64,000 bases of DNA, taken from Congeria kusceri. Its lineage: Eukaryota > Mollusca > Bivalvia > Myida > Dreissenidae. How positions within the stretch are numbered: position 1 is the stretch's first letter; each line of letters opens with the position of its first letter. A program made the translations under genes and the position numbers. The notes under the pieces are model-generated. The model had not been told where the DNA came from, made no database searches, and saw only the letters and a program-made list of their open reading frames with translations. This document shows, piece by piece, positions 12,425 to 23,190 of this stretch. The stretch is taken from positions 84,259,951 through 84,323,950 of the forward strand of contig CM051027.1 in assembly GCA_027627225.1 (NCBI GenBank), read 5' to 3'.

Positions 12425-12746
12425 ACAGTCCAAATCTGGCGGATCCGTGGTCTAGTGGTAACGCACTGGTTTCACAACTCAGGGGTCGTAGGTTCGAGCC
12501 CCCACAGCCCCGCTACACCCTAACCTACTAACTCGTCTTTCGCATGAGACGTTAAACCGAGGTGCAATGTACTAGGTGCTTCACACCGGGCACTAAAAGA
12601 CCCTGGGTCTTCTCTGGAACGGGGCGTCTCCTGCATCTTGCACTATCCCTCGTAACCCAACTAACAAGTCTTCTGGGTGCGATGGCCATATGGGAGAGAA
12701 TCCCGGTGCACTCGATAAAAATGTACCACACACACACAGTCCAAAT
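12425..12746 (+). mobile_element. tRNA-derived SINE (family 2) with 11-bp target duplication
   Basis: The 11-base duplication ACAGTCCAAAT flanks the element exactly (12425-12435 and 12736-12746). The body starts with a tRNA-like head (12438-12515) with A box TGGTCTAGTGGTAACGC and B box AGGTTCGAGCCCC; the anticodon loop TTCACAA sits in a decayed stem. The body contains GCATGAGACGTTAAACCGAGGT, GGGTCTTCTCTGGA and GGGAGAGAATCCCGGTGCACTCGATAAA, followed by an (AC)n tail. Head, body, simple tail and perfect duplication are the standard marks of an L1-type-mobilised SINE. Its sequence is unrelated to SINE family 1 at 1549. Confidence 0.9.
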
Positions 12747-12802
12747 TTATTGGTCTGTCTTACGTTCTCTGCTTCACATTATTTCGAATGAATTTGTATA
12801 AC

Positions 12803-13457
12803 ATGGCGTCTTCTCGGAGAATAGCTTTATTTGGTGACAGTTATGTCAAAAGACTGGGACGACACCCTAATAATGATTTAAAGGTACTAATACTACTTAT
12901 AACGTAAAATGAGTACTTAATTGACATTATAAATAGCTAATAGTTAATGTACACTTGTCAAAATGTCAAAATGCATTGGCAATAAATTTAGTATTATGCA
13001 CAAATTAAAATATTTACAGATTAAGGTACTAGACTGTAATTATTACATCAAATGTGCAAATGACATTTATAATTCGTTTCAGATGCCGTTATGCTGTTTC
13101 AACCTCATGTTGTTGTGGTACTATTTGGTGGAAATGACATCTCTACTCATTCATCGACGATGGACATTGTGTCGTCGCTGTGCAGTCTGGAAAGTGAACT
13201 GCATGCCGCCGGGATTACACATTTTTTTTTGTACCATCACCGAACGTGGATATTTCGCGAAAGATCAAGCAATGACCAAGAAGTGCTTTAATGCTCAAAG
13301 GAACAAAATTAATGACAATTGGATGAAAAATAAGCATGTGATCAAGTCAGACAAAATAAGATTCCATTTGGACTACGATGGTGACATGGTTCACCTGAAC
13401 CAACTTGGACACACCAAGTTATTTAGACATTTAAGAGGATATTTGTACAAACAGTAA
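12803..13457 (+). pseudogene. SGNH/GDSL-hydrolase-like gene, broken
   Basis: Three SGNH blocks are seen in order. A 27-codon first exon (12803-12883) contains the serine block FGDSYVKRL and ends at a GT donor. A region opening after the AG at 13081-13082 contains VVVLFGGNDIS (Asn block). A C-terminal stretch contains DGDMVHLNQLGHTKL (the D-x-x-H catalytic block) and stops at 13455-13457. The Asn block and the D-x-x-H block lie in different frames; the switch falls in a run of nine T at 13222-13230, where one T too many would explain it. The predicted splice also does not deliver the frame of the Asn block, and the usual stretch between serine and Asn blocks is missing. AATAAA follows near 13530. 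Such SGNH genes occur in bivalve repeats, but this copy looks dead unless the T run is a sequencing error. Confidence 0.6.
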
Positions 13458-13864
13458 GTAGACTTTTATAGTATTGTTGTTTCTGTATATAATGCAACCA
13501 GTATTGTTTGTATAGTGTTGTTAATTTATTAAATAAATGTATTATATCAACGTTTATTCCATTGTCATTTACAGCCTTACCAAAATCCCGACAATTTGGA
13601 AATATTTACATAATATAGATAACTCGGCTCCGCTACTAGATACCGGTAATTATCGAAATCCCTTTTTATTTTCTTAATGCACCTCATCATATCCGTTGTA
13701 CACATGGAATGTTTGCATATATTTGATATTTGACCGAACGCTTTGCACCAATTATTGATTTGTTATTTTTAAAAATCATTTTATATTAGTTTAAACCAAA
13801 ATAAGAAGGGGATTTCGGTAACTGGACACTGAAAACAATGAAGAGCAATACATTTAACTCCGCA

Positions 13865-15843
13865 CGTAATTACCGAAATCCCTGTATCTTTTACTAATCC
13901 GTAAATAAATTAGAGCTATGCACATATATAAATTCTATATTTTCATTATTATTTAAAGTTTTACATCCGTCTTGCCGATATCCAGTTACCGTGTTCATCT
14001 GTATTCTCGCGGTAGTTAACATTTAAACAAATAATGTGAGCAAAAGCAACTAACCTATGGTTGATTTCTGCCATGTCGTTTTGGCGTGTTGGCGCCATTG
14101 AAGGGTGCCAAAACGACAACACGCCAGAACGACAAATACCTAATTTGTCGTCTCGGCGCGCATATTTATCGTTCTGGCGTGACGGCGTGTTGGCCACCTT
14201 CTAACGCGCCAACGCGCCACAACGATAAAATAAGGGCGACAATACTGTAATGTACATATTCTTATCTTACAAGTAAACATTGTCCGAATTCATTCCCCGT
14301 CCGAATATTAGTACACAATATTATTGTTGTTATTGCTTTGTCTATAAAATCCATTGTTTTAGCAGGATATTGTTCTACAAACTTTAATGAATTTAAATCT
14401 TTGTATCTACCTCCTGTTTAGTCCATTTAACGTTGATTGTTGAAAGAATAATCCATTTTTGCACAGTACCAAAATTCCTGCTCTGTATAATGGCTGCAGC
14501 AATGTACATTGTTTACTACACACGTAGGAATATGATGGAATGTTATTAAATGCATTTTATCCTTAAAGACTTGTCAAATTGTTAATAATAGCTTTTCTTT
14601 GTGCATTATAAGATTATTTATATTATAAATTGCATATTGTTCATACATGTTTATTGTTAAACCTTAATGGTTCACAAGGAACTATTTGAGACGCTGGCTA
14701 CGTAGGAATTACTGAAGTTGTCATGATGCAGCATTTCAAATTGTATTGTTATAAATGCATATTTAAAGCTACTGTTGCTTTGATGTATAGAGTTTAACTT
14801 CTTCGATGATTAAGAAGTATTATTTATGTGATTGTTAATTTATTGGAATAGTAGTTTCAATTATTGCTAAGAAATAGCCACATTACTTCCTTATATGCTG
14901 CAGGATGCTGCACGATTCTGATTGGTTGCAGCTAAATCTGCAGAATCTGATTGGCTGCAGCCAAATCTGCAGCATCCGAAGGGTATATAAGGAGGTTCTC
15001 CACTCAGTTTTGGCAACAGTTGCTAACAACGAACATCACTGTTCACTACATAGAAAACCTTAAAAGTAAGAATTCTAACATTGTAAAATCCTCAACAACA
15101 TTGAAGTTACGATTTAAAAACGCACTTAACTATTCTAGCAATATATTTATTCAATTAACAGCTGGTTATTATTGAAGTGCATGTAAATATACTTAAGAAC
15201 GTTTCTAGGAACTAGTTTATGATACTGTAAAGATATTTAAAAAACTGAGCAACTGTTCGCCAAACGTTCGTCATTACTGTACGGCCATACTGAATAAACC
15301 GAAATGAATATAATTATTATGTTATCGATAATATGAAAGTAGATCTACGAATAAATGATGATTTTTGAAACTTTAATTCATCTCCGTCTTTACTAGAGTT
15401 TGCTGCCAGACTCAAACTCTAATCGACACTGATATTATCAAGAATCTTCATTGTAAGGTAGCTTACAATACGACAATTTTGTACGCGCCAGAACGACAAC
15501 ACGACACTTAAATATCTCGTTATGGCGCTCCTTATTTGGCGTGTTGGCGCCAGATTTGTCGTTCTGGCGTTCTGGCGGGTTTGAAGGGCGCCAAAACGAC
15601 AACACGCCAGAACGACAAAAAGCGCGCCGATAAGACAATGAAGATATTTGTCGTTCTTTCGTTTTGGCGTGTTGGCGCCTTCCGCTAAGCTTGCACGCCA
15701 AACGAAAGGACGACAAATACCTTATTTCTCGTATCGGCGCGCTTTTCGTCGTTCTGGCGTGTCGGCGCGTTGGCGTCCTTCAAGCCTTTAATACTACTTA
15801 CTATTAAAATAAGAAGGGATTTCGGGGGATTTCGGTAATTACG
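13865..15843. mobile_element. Candidate 2-kb inverted-end element with palindromic blocks
   Basis: CGTAATTACCGAAATCCC at 13865-13882 is matched by its exact reverse complement at 15826-15843. Inside, two clusters (14068-14240 and 15478-15785) consist of alternating direct and inverted copies of TTGTCGTTCTGGCGTGTTGGCGCC-like text in both orientations, giving nested hairpins. Shorter copies of the GATTTCGGTAA end motif also occur outside (near 13650, 13810 and 15850), so the true ends are uncertain. No transposase is present, which makes it non-autonomous if mobile. Confidence 0.5.
14917..15000 (+). promoter_or_regulatory. TATA/CCAAT promoter-like segment
   Basis: Two ATTGG boxes in a duplicated context (CTGATTGGTTGCAG near 14917 and CTGATTGGCTGCAG near 14947) lie just upstream of a TATA box in GGGTATATAAGG (14981-14992). 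The spacing suits a Pol II promoter. A 74-codon ORF overlapping it is not recognised. An AATAAA at about 15291 would allow a ~300-nt transcript, so an LTR (U3-R) origin is possible; no LTR boundary was found. Confidence 0.45.
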
Positions 15844-16149
15844 GCTATTTCGGTAATTCTACATTCTATACCGGGATTGAGTTGACCAATTACGGGTTCA
15901 TATTTCAGTGGTGGACATAAGCACATGGTTGCATAATCCAATCGATTTACTTAAAACCCTTGGAGAAAGAACCTTGGACTAACAGAAAGGCGGAGCGATA
16001 CATAATAGAAATACAGTCTATATGTTACATTGAAGCGGAAACAACAAATGTATTAGCTGGCCAATCGATTTAAGCAAAAATTATTCTGTTGAAAATTTTT
16101 GATAATTGAAAGTAATGTAATGTCTGAAAATTTCATTCATATATGTTTA

Positions 16150-16778
16150 GGAATAAGGCTTTTATGGTCAAATATAAATGTGCGTTGGGAGATTTGCCTA
16201 GTATAGATTCCATTTGGATAATAGATCTGTGTACCATGTCAGCGGAGCAGTTTGTGTGTGAAGTAAAAGGTGAGCATATGTTTCTAAATTCTAGCAGTAT
16301 TTTCAGTTTGTTCGCGTCATTCATCGCGCTCAGATGCATTTAAATATTCAACTCGAAGGTACATCTTTCTTACATATTTCAAGGCGGAAACCCGTCTTGT
16401 AATTTATATATTCTATTCATTTGTACCTACCGTAAAATATCTATATTTTCGGACACTTAAAAATAATTAAATTTTTTCGTGTCCAATAATTTGGATACAC
16501 AAAAATATTCCCAAATTACAGGTGTCCGAAAATTTATAGACAGTATGACGATATTGCAATTACGTTCGGATATGTCCGGTTTATAACGTTTTTTGCCGAA
16601 TATACACAGATAGCATCGATTAATGATTTCGCGTGCTTGTTAAATACCACGCCATAAAGTATTATTAATTTTTAGAGATGTTTGCAATTAATTTAAAATC
16701 ATGTCATATGTTTGATTTTGTTTTACAGAAAAATACGCCAAGACTGTATTTTTGTCGACCGAGTTCAAATATGACTAA
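16150..16778 (+). CDS. Possible two-exon 3' gene fragment, unknown function
   Basis: A candidate exon at 16150-16269 is preceded by TATATGTTTAG and ends at AAAAG|GTGAGC, a strong donor. A second exon starts after TTGTTTTACAG at 16729 and ends at TAA (16776-16778). The phases agree: the leftover G joins AA to give Glu, and the frame stays open. The first exon can also start with an in-frame ATG at 16143. The predicted residues (KAFMVKYKCALGDLP, then KYAKTVFLSTEF) match no family known to me. The second exon lies inside the inverted-end element at 16430-17188, so the gene may belong to that element or be a chance arrangement. Confidence 0.3.
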
Positions 16779-17188
16779 ATTAAGCAGAATTTATTGGTAA
16801 ATAGTTAAGACTGGTTGAGACTGGTTCCTTAAAAGGATAATTTCAACAGTATATTTAATATACGATATCAATACCGGTATACACAATCGGGTAAACCCAT
16901 TATTTATGGCACATGGCTCTGAACCCAATGACGCTAATGTAACGGTCCACCGACTCCACTCATTCATCTGCCTGGTTTTATGACCTTCATCCAGTTGTAA
17001 AAACACATGGGCGATGTGTCACCGGATTAACGCAAACAGGTTAATATCAAATGTCCGAAAATTAAGATTCATTAATTATTGTTTAAAATCAGGATGTCCG
17101 AAGATATATAGTGACAAAAAATAATTATTTTGGCTAAAAAGCGGGTGTCCAAAAATATACAGTGTCCGAAAATATAGATATTTTACGG
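16430..17188. mobile_element. 759-bp element with 27-bp perfect TIRs
   Basis: The first 27 bases (16430-16456, starting CCGTAAAATATC and ending TTCGGACAC) are repeated as an exact reverse complement at 17162-17188. Sub-terminal copies of the inner motif TGTCCGAAAAT occur near 16520, 17050, 17095 and 17150, all in the orientation of the right end, as in elements with subterminal transposase-binding repeats. No transposase-sized ORF is present and no target duplication is obvious, so the superfamily is undetermined. Confidence 0.75.
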
Positions 17189-17715
17189 GTTATTGTGTCT
17201 TAATTGTAAGCACTGACATTGATATGTAAAGAAGTGTTTAGCATGCTTATGCAGTCCTTTAATACTGTACACGCAATTTGCCTTTTGTTTGTTACCAACA
17301 TTAACCGAAATGCCGAGGGTACCTCGAACATCAGTTGGCACTAGACATTTACTTTTAAATAAGACAATTGTCATATATTAATGAATAGCAATTCTAGCGG
17401 CTTCGGACGCATGCATGCATTATCACATGGTTATTTGTGCGTTAACTGGGGAAATTCGTTTGGTGGACAAACATGTAATAGACCGGTTAAAAACACCAAC
17501 GGATTCGTTTTATTATAAAAAATATATAATGTCGATTATACACGGTGTGTGATAATAACAGTGAATGCAATTGATAAATGTTGACATATACATTTAGAAC
17601 ACACACGTTTTTACTATACTGCAAACTAGGCCTTAATTTATTTTGTTGACAAGTTTTTGCCATACGATAGATTTTATCGTACAGCAGCTTTCCCGTGGAA
17701 ACTAATCCGGTAATC

Positions 17716-17836
17716 CATTACGTGATCATCATTAGCGACAGAGTAAGCCTGATCCCGCCGAACAAATCACGTGATCTCCTTTAGCGTCATGACGCTAGTC
17801 CTCCCGCCGAAAAATCACATGATCTTGATTTAGCGT
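17716..17836. repeat. Three ~47-bp units with CACGTG-like palindromes
   Basis: ATTACGTGATCATCATTAGCGAC, AATCACGTGATCTCCTTTAGCGTC and AATCACATGATCTTGATTTAGCGTC follow each other about 47 bp apart, each preceded by a CCCGCCGAA-like run. The palindrome TCACGTGA contains an E-box core. Confidence 0.6.
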
Positions 17837-18000
17837 CTGCAAGGAGTGTTGGTGGTTTTGCTCACAAGTCGTTTCCACCCTGGGCGTTTTCCCTCCCTGC
17901 CATTTTCAAAATGCATCATAATACATAATAATAGAGTCCACCAAATGTACATAATACTTTTTAAGAAATTGTGTTATAATGAACATACCAGAGATCGTTT

Positions 18001-18385
18001 TCAACAGAGATCTATTAACGGGCGTAGTACAAAAGCCCTTGCCCAAAAGCCCCTTGGTCTAAAAATGCACACATGAACATAAGCCCCTTGGTATATTTGA
18101 CAGAGTGGACATAAGTCCCTTGATAGATTTAACAGAGTGGACAAAAGCCCCTTGATGATTATGAATTGGTGGACAAAAGCCCCTTTCTGATATTGTATAG
18201 TGTGTATGCATTTCAATAGGAAATTCCATTCCATTGATTTGAACCAAATATTAATTGCAATTAACTGTTGACAAAAAAAGAACACAAACCTTGCAAAACG
18301 TGATAATTAACATTAAATTCATCAAGGGGCTATTGTCCACTCTTTCATATTTACCAAGGGGCTTTTGTCCACCCTGTTAAATCTA
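18001..18385. mobile_element. Fold-back repeat, 'AAAAGCCCCTTG' arms
   Basis: Five copies of (GTGGAC)AAAAGCCCCTTG-type units of ~32 bp lie on the left (18025-18190), two inverted copies (CAAGGGGCTTTTGTCCAC) on the right (18325-18375), and ~130 bp of unrelated sequence lies between. Arms made of short tandem repeats are the hallmark of fold-back elements. ORFs on the minus strand here are repeat artefacts. Confidence 0.65.
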
Positions 18386-19090
18386 TATTCAGAGCGAGGC
18401 TTTGTACGATTTCAGCAAGATTTGTATTGAAAAGTATCTAACCTGCCTTTTCCTAATACTTTGTCATGTTTGGGCGGATTTTTCTGAATAAAGTCTCATT
18501 TTGACGGCAATTCAAAATTGTACACCAAGAAGCAAATATTGTTATTTTACCGTGAATAAATTTGGAGTAATTCATATTTAAAGCGAGGCTATGTGAGATT
18601 TCAGACTAAGGTAGCAAGATTTTTTTATTGAAAAGTATCTAACCTGCCTTTGCCTAAAACTTTGTCATTTCTGAACGGATTTTGCTTACAAAAGTCGTAT
18701 TTTCAAGGAAATTTAAAACTGAACAACATGAAATAAACACTGTGATTTTACCTGAAATAATTCAAGAAGTATATACCCAGCCTTTGCCTAATATTTTGTA
18801 ATTTCTGGGCGGATTTTTGTGAATAAAGTCTTTCTTTTAAAGCAACATGAAATTGTACACCAAGAAACAAATATTGTTATTTTAACTTTAATAATTGAGG
18901 AGTTTTTAATATTTAAAGCGAGGCTATGTAAGAGTCCAGACTGAGACAGCAAAATTGTTACTGAATTTTAGTATCTAACCTGCCTTTGACTAAAACTTAG
19001 TTATTACTTGACGGATTCTCCCGAATAAAGTTGTATTTGTAAGGATATCTCAATGCGTACACCAAGATAGAAACATAGTGCTTTTACTGT
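18386..19090 (+). repeat. ~200-bp tandem repeat, 3.5 copies
   Basis: AGCGAGGCT occurs at 18393, 18582 and 18916, and ACCTGCC at 18441, 18642 and 18978 with a diverged copy near 18776. Spacing is ~200 bp, apart from one shortened unit of about 135 bp. Each unit carries GTATCTAACCTGCCTTT, GGCGGATTTTT, GAATAAAGTC and TGTACACCAAGAA. Confidence 0.8.
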
Positions 19091-20230
19091 TCGAACAGCA
19101 ATTTGTAAAACAAAACCCATAACTAAACATAGTATTACTACTCTTTCGATGTATATTTTGTCATACTTTTTTAATTATTCTTTCCTTTTTGCTTTGTGCT
19201 TGTTTTTCTCTCTCAAAATATTGTCTTATAACCTTTAATAATCTCAATTTAATATGCTAGACAATGGTCTTGAATAACTATTCGTGAGTAAGAACTTGAG
19301 AGGCGTTCCCTCCACGGGAGACGATGTCCCGCTATGGACTAAAGCGTTTATTGGCATGCCTTGGACACCACATGGCTGCACAATTGTAGATAAGATAATA
19401 AAGATACAATGATACGCGTCAAAACACTTGTATAATGAAAAACAAGACGTATTTTCCCATCGCAAATGTATGTTTGGTTTGATTACACTAAAGACAATTT
19501 TGCAGATCAAACGATTTTTTTTCATCCATCATCAATTTAATAATCTATTAAAAGTAATTCTGAGCAATAAACAAGAATATGTAGTACATAATATAAAGTT
19601 TATTTCATTTTATTTTAAAACATTTATATTACAAGTCTTTCAAACTACTTTTAATAAAAATGCCGATAAACTCTGTTATAATTACAGATCCGATCACATT
19701 GTTTATCACGTGATTTAAATCTCGGGGGCCGCGAGAATCGACGGTAACTCTCGATAACACGAATCTTTGTTTATTGATAGATCTTTGGTTTTCAAGTGCA
19801 GATATACATTACTTTGATCATATTATTAGTCTTCACACAATGCAGTCTCAGGCGCGGAAGGATTATAAACTCATCAACGACTAACACTTTTTAGATTTAT
19901 TTACACGTATTTCGATGTGTATATATACATCACATAGTGGCTTTTAAATGCTTTATTTCTTCTGTACAAATATGTTGCTGTTCAAATATCTAATAAACAC
20001 ATTTTTTCCAAATGTAGTTTTCATTGTGAATGTTTGAGACTGAATATATACGCAATGTTGTGACTTCTCACACAACTTTCAGTTTGAAAGCAATGAACCT
20101 TAAACACCAAAGTAACGGTATTAAAGGGCCAGAGGTTTAGAATAAAGTATACTCTTCAGTTACACACTTGTCTGTCAGGAGCAGAAGGATGAAAACAAAT
20201 TATATATCTTCTCTTGTTTTAATGAGTATT
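19091..20230. other. AT-rich spacer, no supported gene
   Basis: On the minus strand, 19250-19380 is open and follows a splice-acceptor-like CAATTGTGCAG, but the product is not recognised and there is no partner exon. Confidence 0.4.
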
Positions 20231-20905
20231 TTTAGCTCACCTGAGCACGAAGTGCTATTGGTATAGGGGACCTCTCCGGCGTCGTCTATCGTCCGTCGTC
20301 CGTCGTCAAGGTGCCGTCAACAATTTGGACCGTTATCACGATAAAGACTACAATGATTATTCAATCTTGACCAAAATTGTACAGTTTGTGTATGAACATA
20401 AAATCTTGGAGGAGTTCGATAATGGGCCCAATCGGACCAGTAACACCAGAGTTATTGCCCCTTTTTCATGCAAAAAAGTGCAAAAGTGCGCTTTAATTTT
20501 CCATCCAAATCTTAACCAAACTTTCACAGGTTGTGAATGACCATCAGATCTCAGCAGACGCCAAAAATGGACAGGATTGTGTTTCAAACACCAGAGTTAT
20601 TGCCCTTTGTTTATTAAAAAACATACAAAAATGGACATTATTCAGGATAGAGAGAGACAATTTTCATCCAAGCTTCACCAATCTTGCACAATTTGTCTAT
20701 TACCATGAGATTACAGTTGAAGTCGAATATAAGCAAGATCGGACCAGAAACACCAGAGTTATTGCCCTTTGTTTGGGAAAAAAAATATGCAAAAATGGAC
20801 ATGTTTCAGGATACAGACTTCATTTTTCATCCAATCTTCACCAATCGTGTACAGTTTGTCTATGAACGTAAGACTACAGGTGAAATCGAATATAAGCATG
20901 ATTGT
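20231..20905 (+). repeat. 161-bp-core element (family F, core A)
   Basis: The start is TTTAGCTCACCTGAGCAC followed by GGGGACCTCTCCGGCGTC and CCGTCGTCCGTCGTC. The core anchor (A)AACACCAGAGTTATTGCC recurs at 20585 and 20746 (161 bp). The expected right end is absent: at about 20906 the sequence switches into an unrelated array, so the element is truncated or recombined. Confidence 0.85.
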
Positions 20906-22270
20906 CCGTGACAAGGTTAAGGATACTTTACCGTTTCGTCTAGCACCAACACCACTTGCTACAACACTTGGAATAGTACACAGTTGTTGCTTATGACTAT
21001 CCCCAATCCACCCATATTACCCAACTTCACTTTGACCTTGACCTAATTTAGGCGCTTGGTTAACTAGATTTTACCGTTTCGTCTAGCACCAACACTCTTA
21101 CTACATCACTTGAATATATGCACATTTGTTACTTATGACCCTTCCCAATCCACCACTATCACCCAACCTCACTTTGACCTTGACCTAATTTGGACTTAGA
21201 ATACAGTCGACTCTCGATGGCTCGAACTCGCTTGTCTCGTATTTCTCGTTGGCTCAAACTTTCTTCGCGGGACCGATTTTTCATTGCTATATATTCATAT
21301 AAATTTCTGTCGTTTGGCTGGAAATCGTGAAGGTCGAATTTTCTGATGGCTCGAAGTGTTTGTCACAGTCCCAGTCATAGTTTTCACACTTTAATTTGTT
21401 TATTTGGCTCCAACTCAATTTGGGTCGCATCAAGACGCTAATCGATTAGACGCGCCTAATTACAGTCAGCGGATTTAACAGCTGTTGCAAACTTGTCATC
21501 GATACAATTGCTGAATTGTTTCGTAAAATATTCTGTATTAAAACTAGTGTTTTGGGGAGAATCAGCATTCTCAAATGTGTGTGCCAAAAAAAAGCTAAAA
21601 TACAAATACAAAATACAGCAAAAACGGCAGAAACTGCATCACCAATTGCTGGGCAATCTAGAGAAGGCCCCGGTATCCAACCCAGGTGGATATCTAGACC
21701 AGCAACACCGAAGGGGTCAGCCGTAGGAAGTAACGGGACGAAACCAAACTTAAATGTAAAAAGTTACACTGAGAAAATACGAAGCAATAATGGCTTACGT
21801 CTTATTGCTATTGTACAGTGAATATTTAGAATTAGTTTGATCGATGCTTTTATAAAATTTCTGTATTAAAATAGTGTTAATAAAATATGTAAATAAATAT
21901 TGGGTGTTTGTTAATTCTTTGTATTTGAAAGTACGGGGTTTATGCCTTCTGAATACTCTTCATTTGGAAATTTAAATCTGAAGCTGACGAATTTTCGCCT
22001 GGGGTATTTAACAAACTGGGACTTCGTTTGGCTCGAAGTTTCGATGGCTCGAAGTTTCCTCGCCGGTACGTGCGACTTCAAAACATCGGGAGTCGGCTGT
22101 AATTCAAATGGGCTATTTATTTAACTAGATTTTACTAGATTTTACTGTTCTGTCGAGCACCACCACTGCTTACTATACAGCACTTGGATACTTACACAGT
22201 TGTTGCTAATGGCCATTCCGAATCCACCCATATCACCCATCCATACTTTGACCTGGACCTAATTTGGACC
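20906..22270 (+). repeat. Array with 'TCTAGCACCAACAC' units, split by a MITE
   Basis: Units at 20920-21200 and 22120-22270 contain ACTAGATTTTACCGTTT, TCTAGCACCAACAC, GTTGCTTATGAC, AATCCACCCATATCACCC and TTTGACCTTGACCTAATTTGG (TAGCACC at 20941 and 21084). The array is interrupted by the pogo-like element 21204-22099. A second array of the same type is at 35905-36290. Confidence 0.8.
21204..22099. mobile_element. pogo/Tigger-like non-autonomous element, TA duplication
   Basis: The left end, CAGTCGACTCTCGATGGCTC, and the right end (reverse complement CAGCCGACTCCCGATG...) form ~27-bp imperfect TIRs starting CAG, flanked by TA on both sides (21202-21203 and 22100-22101). GGCTCGAA is repeated several times near both ends. 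CAG-starting ends with a TA duplication fit the pogo branch of Tc1/mariner. The element is 896 bp. Short interior ORFs (21493-21821) show no DDE domain. An empty counterpart of the insertion site exists at about 36112-36135. Confidence 0.85.
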
Positions 22271-22931
22271 TTCTCAGAAACTATCCATTTGAAACTTTCA
22301 ATACTTGTTCACGCAGCATGTCCCTACTACGTACTCCACGTCCTGACATGAAAGGCAGGATTTTTTTATAATTTATATTTATTTTATTTGTGTTTCACTG
22401 AATATAAGCGTTTGCTACTCTAGATGCTTTATGAATTGAACAAGAAGACTTTTAAAATACAATATTCTGTGAGTAACTTCCTTCAAGCATTGTAAAACAG
22501 TTCCAAACATTATCGCACAACACCTTTGCTAACACGGTTGAAAAGCTTGCAACACTGTCGTTGCATTCATAATAATGTTAAATAGTTTTTAAATTTAGCA
22601 TAGAATTTGTTTTCAAGGTTTAAATAGAGTTTTGCTTAATGCCATGGTTATTTCTCTTCGACAAATTAATCTACAGTCTTCCACGGAGATTGCCCGGTAA
22701 TAAAATTGATAACCATCATTGTTCACTATTTACCCGGTAGGTACATTCGGAGAATGTGTTGGTAATTAAAATTGAATGGCCGATGTCGGAATGCCATTAA
22801 CAGTAAGATAATTATGTGTGTACCCAACAGAAAGACCATGATATTGTACACCGGACAAAGCATTTTGCGCATCAGGTTTCTTGCCCGACAATATTTTTCA
22901 TTTTCAATTGAAAGTTGTTTTGACAGGCCTT
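22271..22931. other. Spacer, nothing recognised
   Basis: AT-rich sequence without coding or repeat signal. Confidence 0.5.
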
Positions 22932-23190
22932 ACCCAGCAAACAAATAAGGTTATTGTAACGTTACGATTTGGTTGTATTCTGGTCAGGTTGTGAAATAAC
23001 CTTACACGGACGTCGTGGCAACGTTATGATCACAACTTTGTGATCATCATGTGTATTATTAGTATGTGAAAAAGACTGAATTTCAATGATATTGTTGAAT
23101 AAATATATCTGGTATTTTATTTTTAATTGTGAATGTTACTTCGACGTCTGGACGTTATATAATACGTTATATGTACGTTACACGACAACG

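Noticed and set aside
12438..12515. tRNA-Val gene (CAC)
   Set aside because: The anticodon stem is mispaired and the sequence is the head of a SINE bounded by a target duplication.
19244..19525. 93-codon minus-strand ORF with an acceptor-like upstream CAATTGTGCAG
   Set aside because: Reasonable composition over ~40 codons but no homology recognised and no partner exon; left as part of the spacer.
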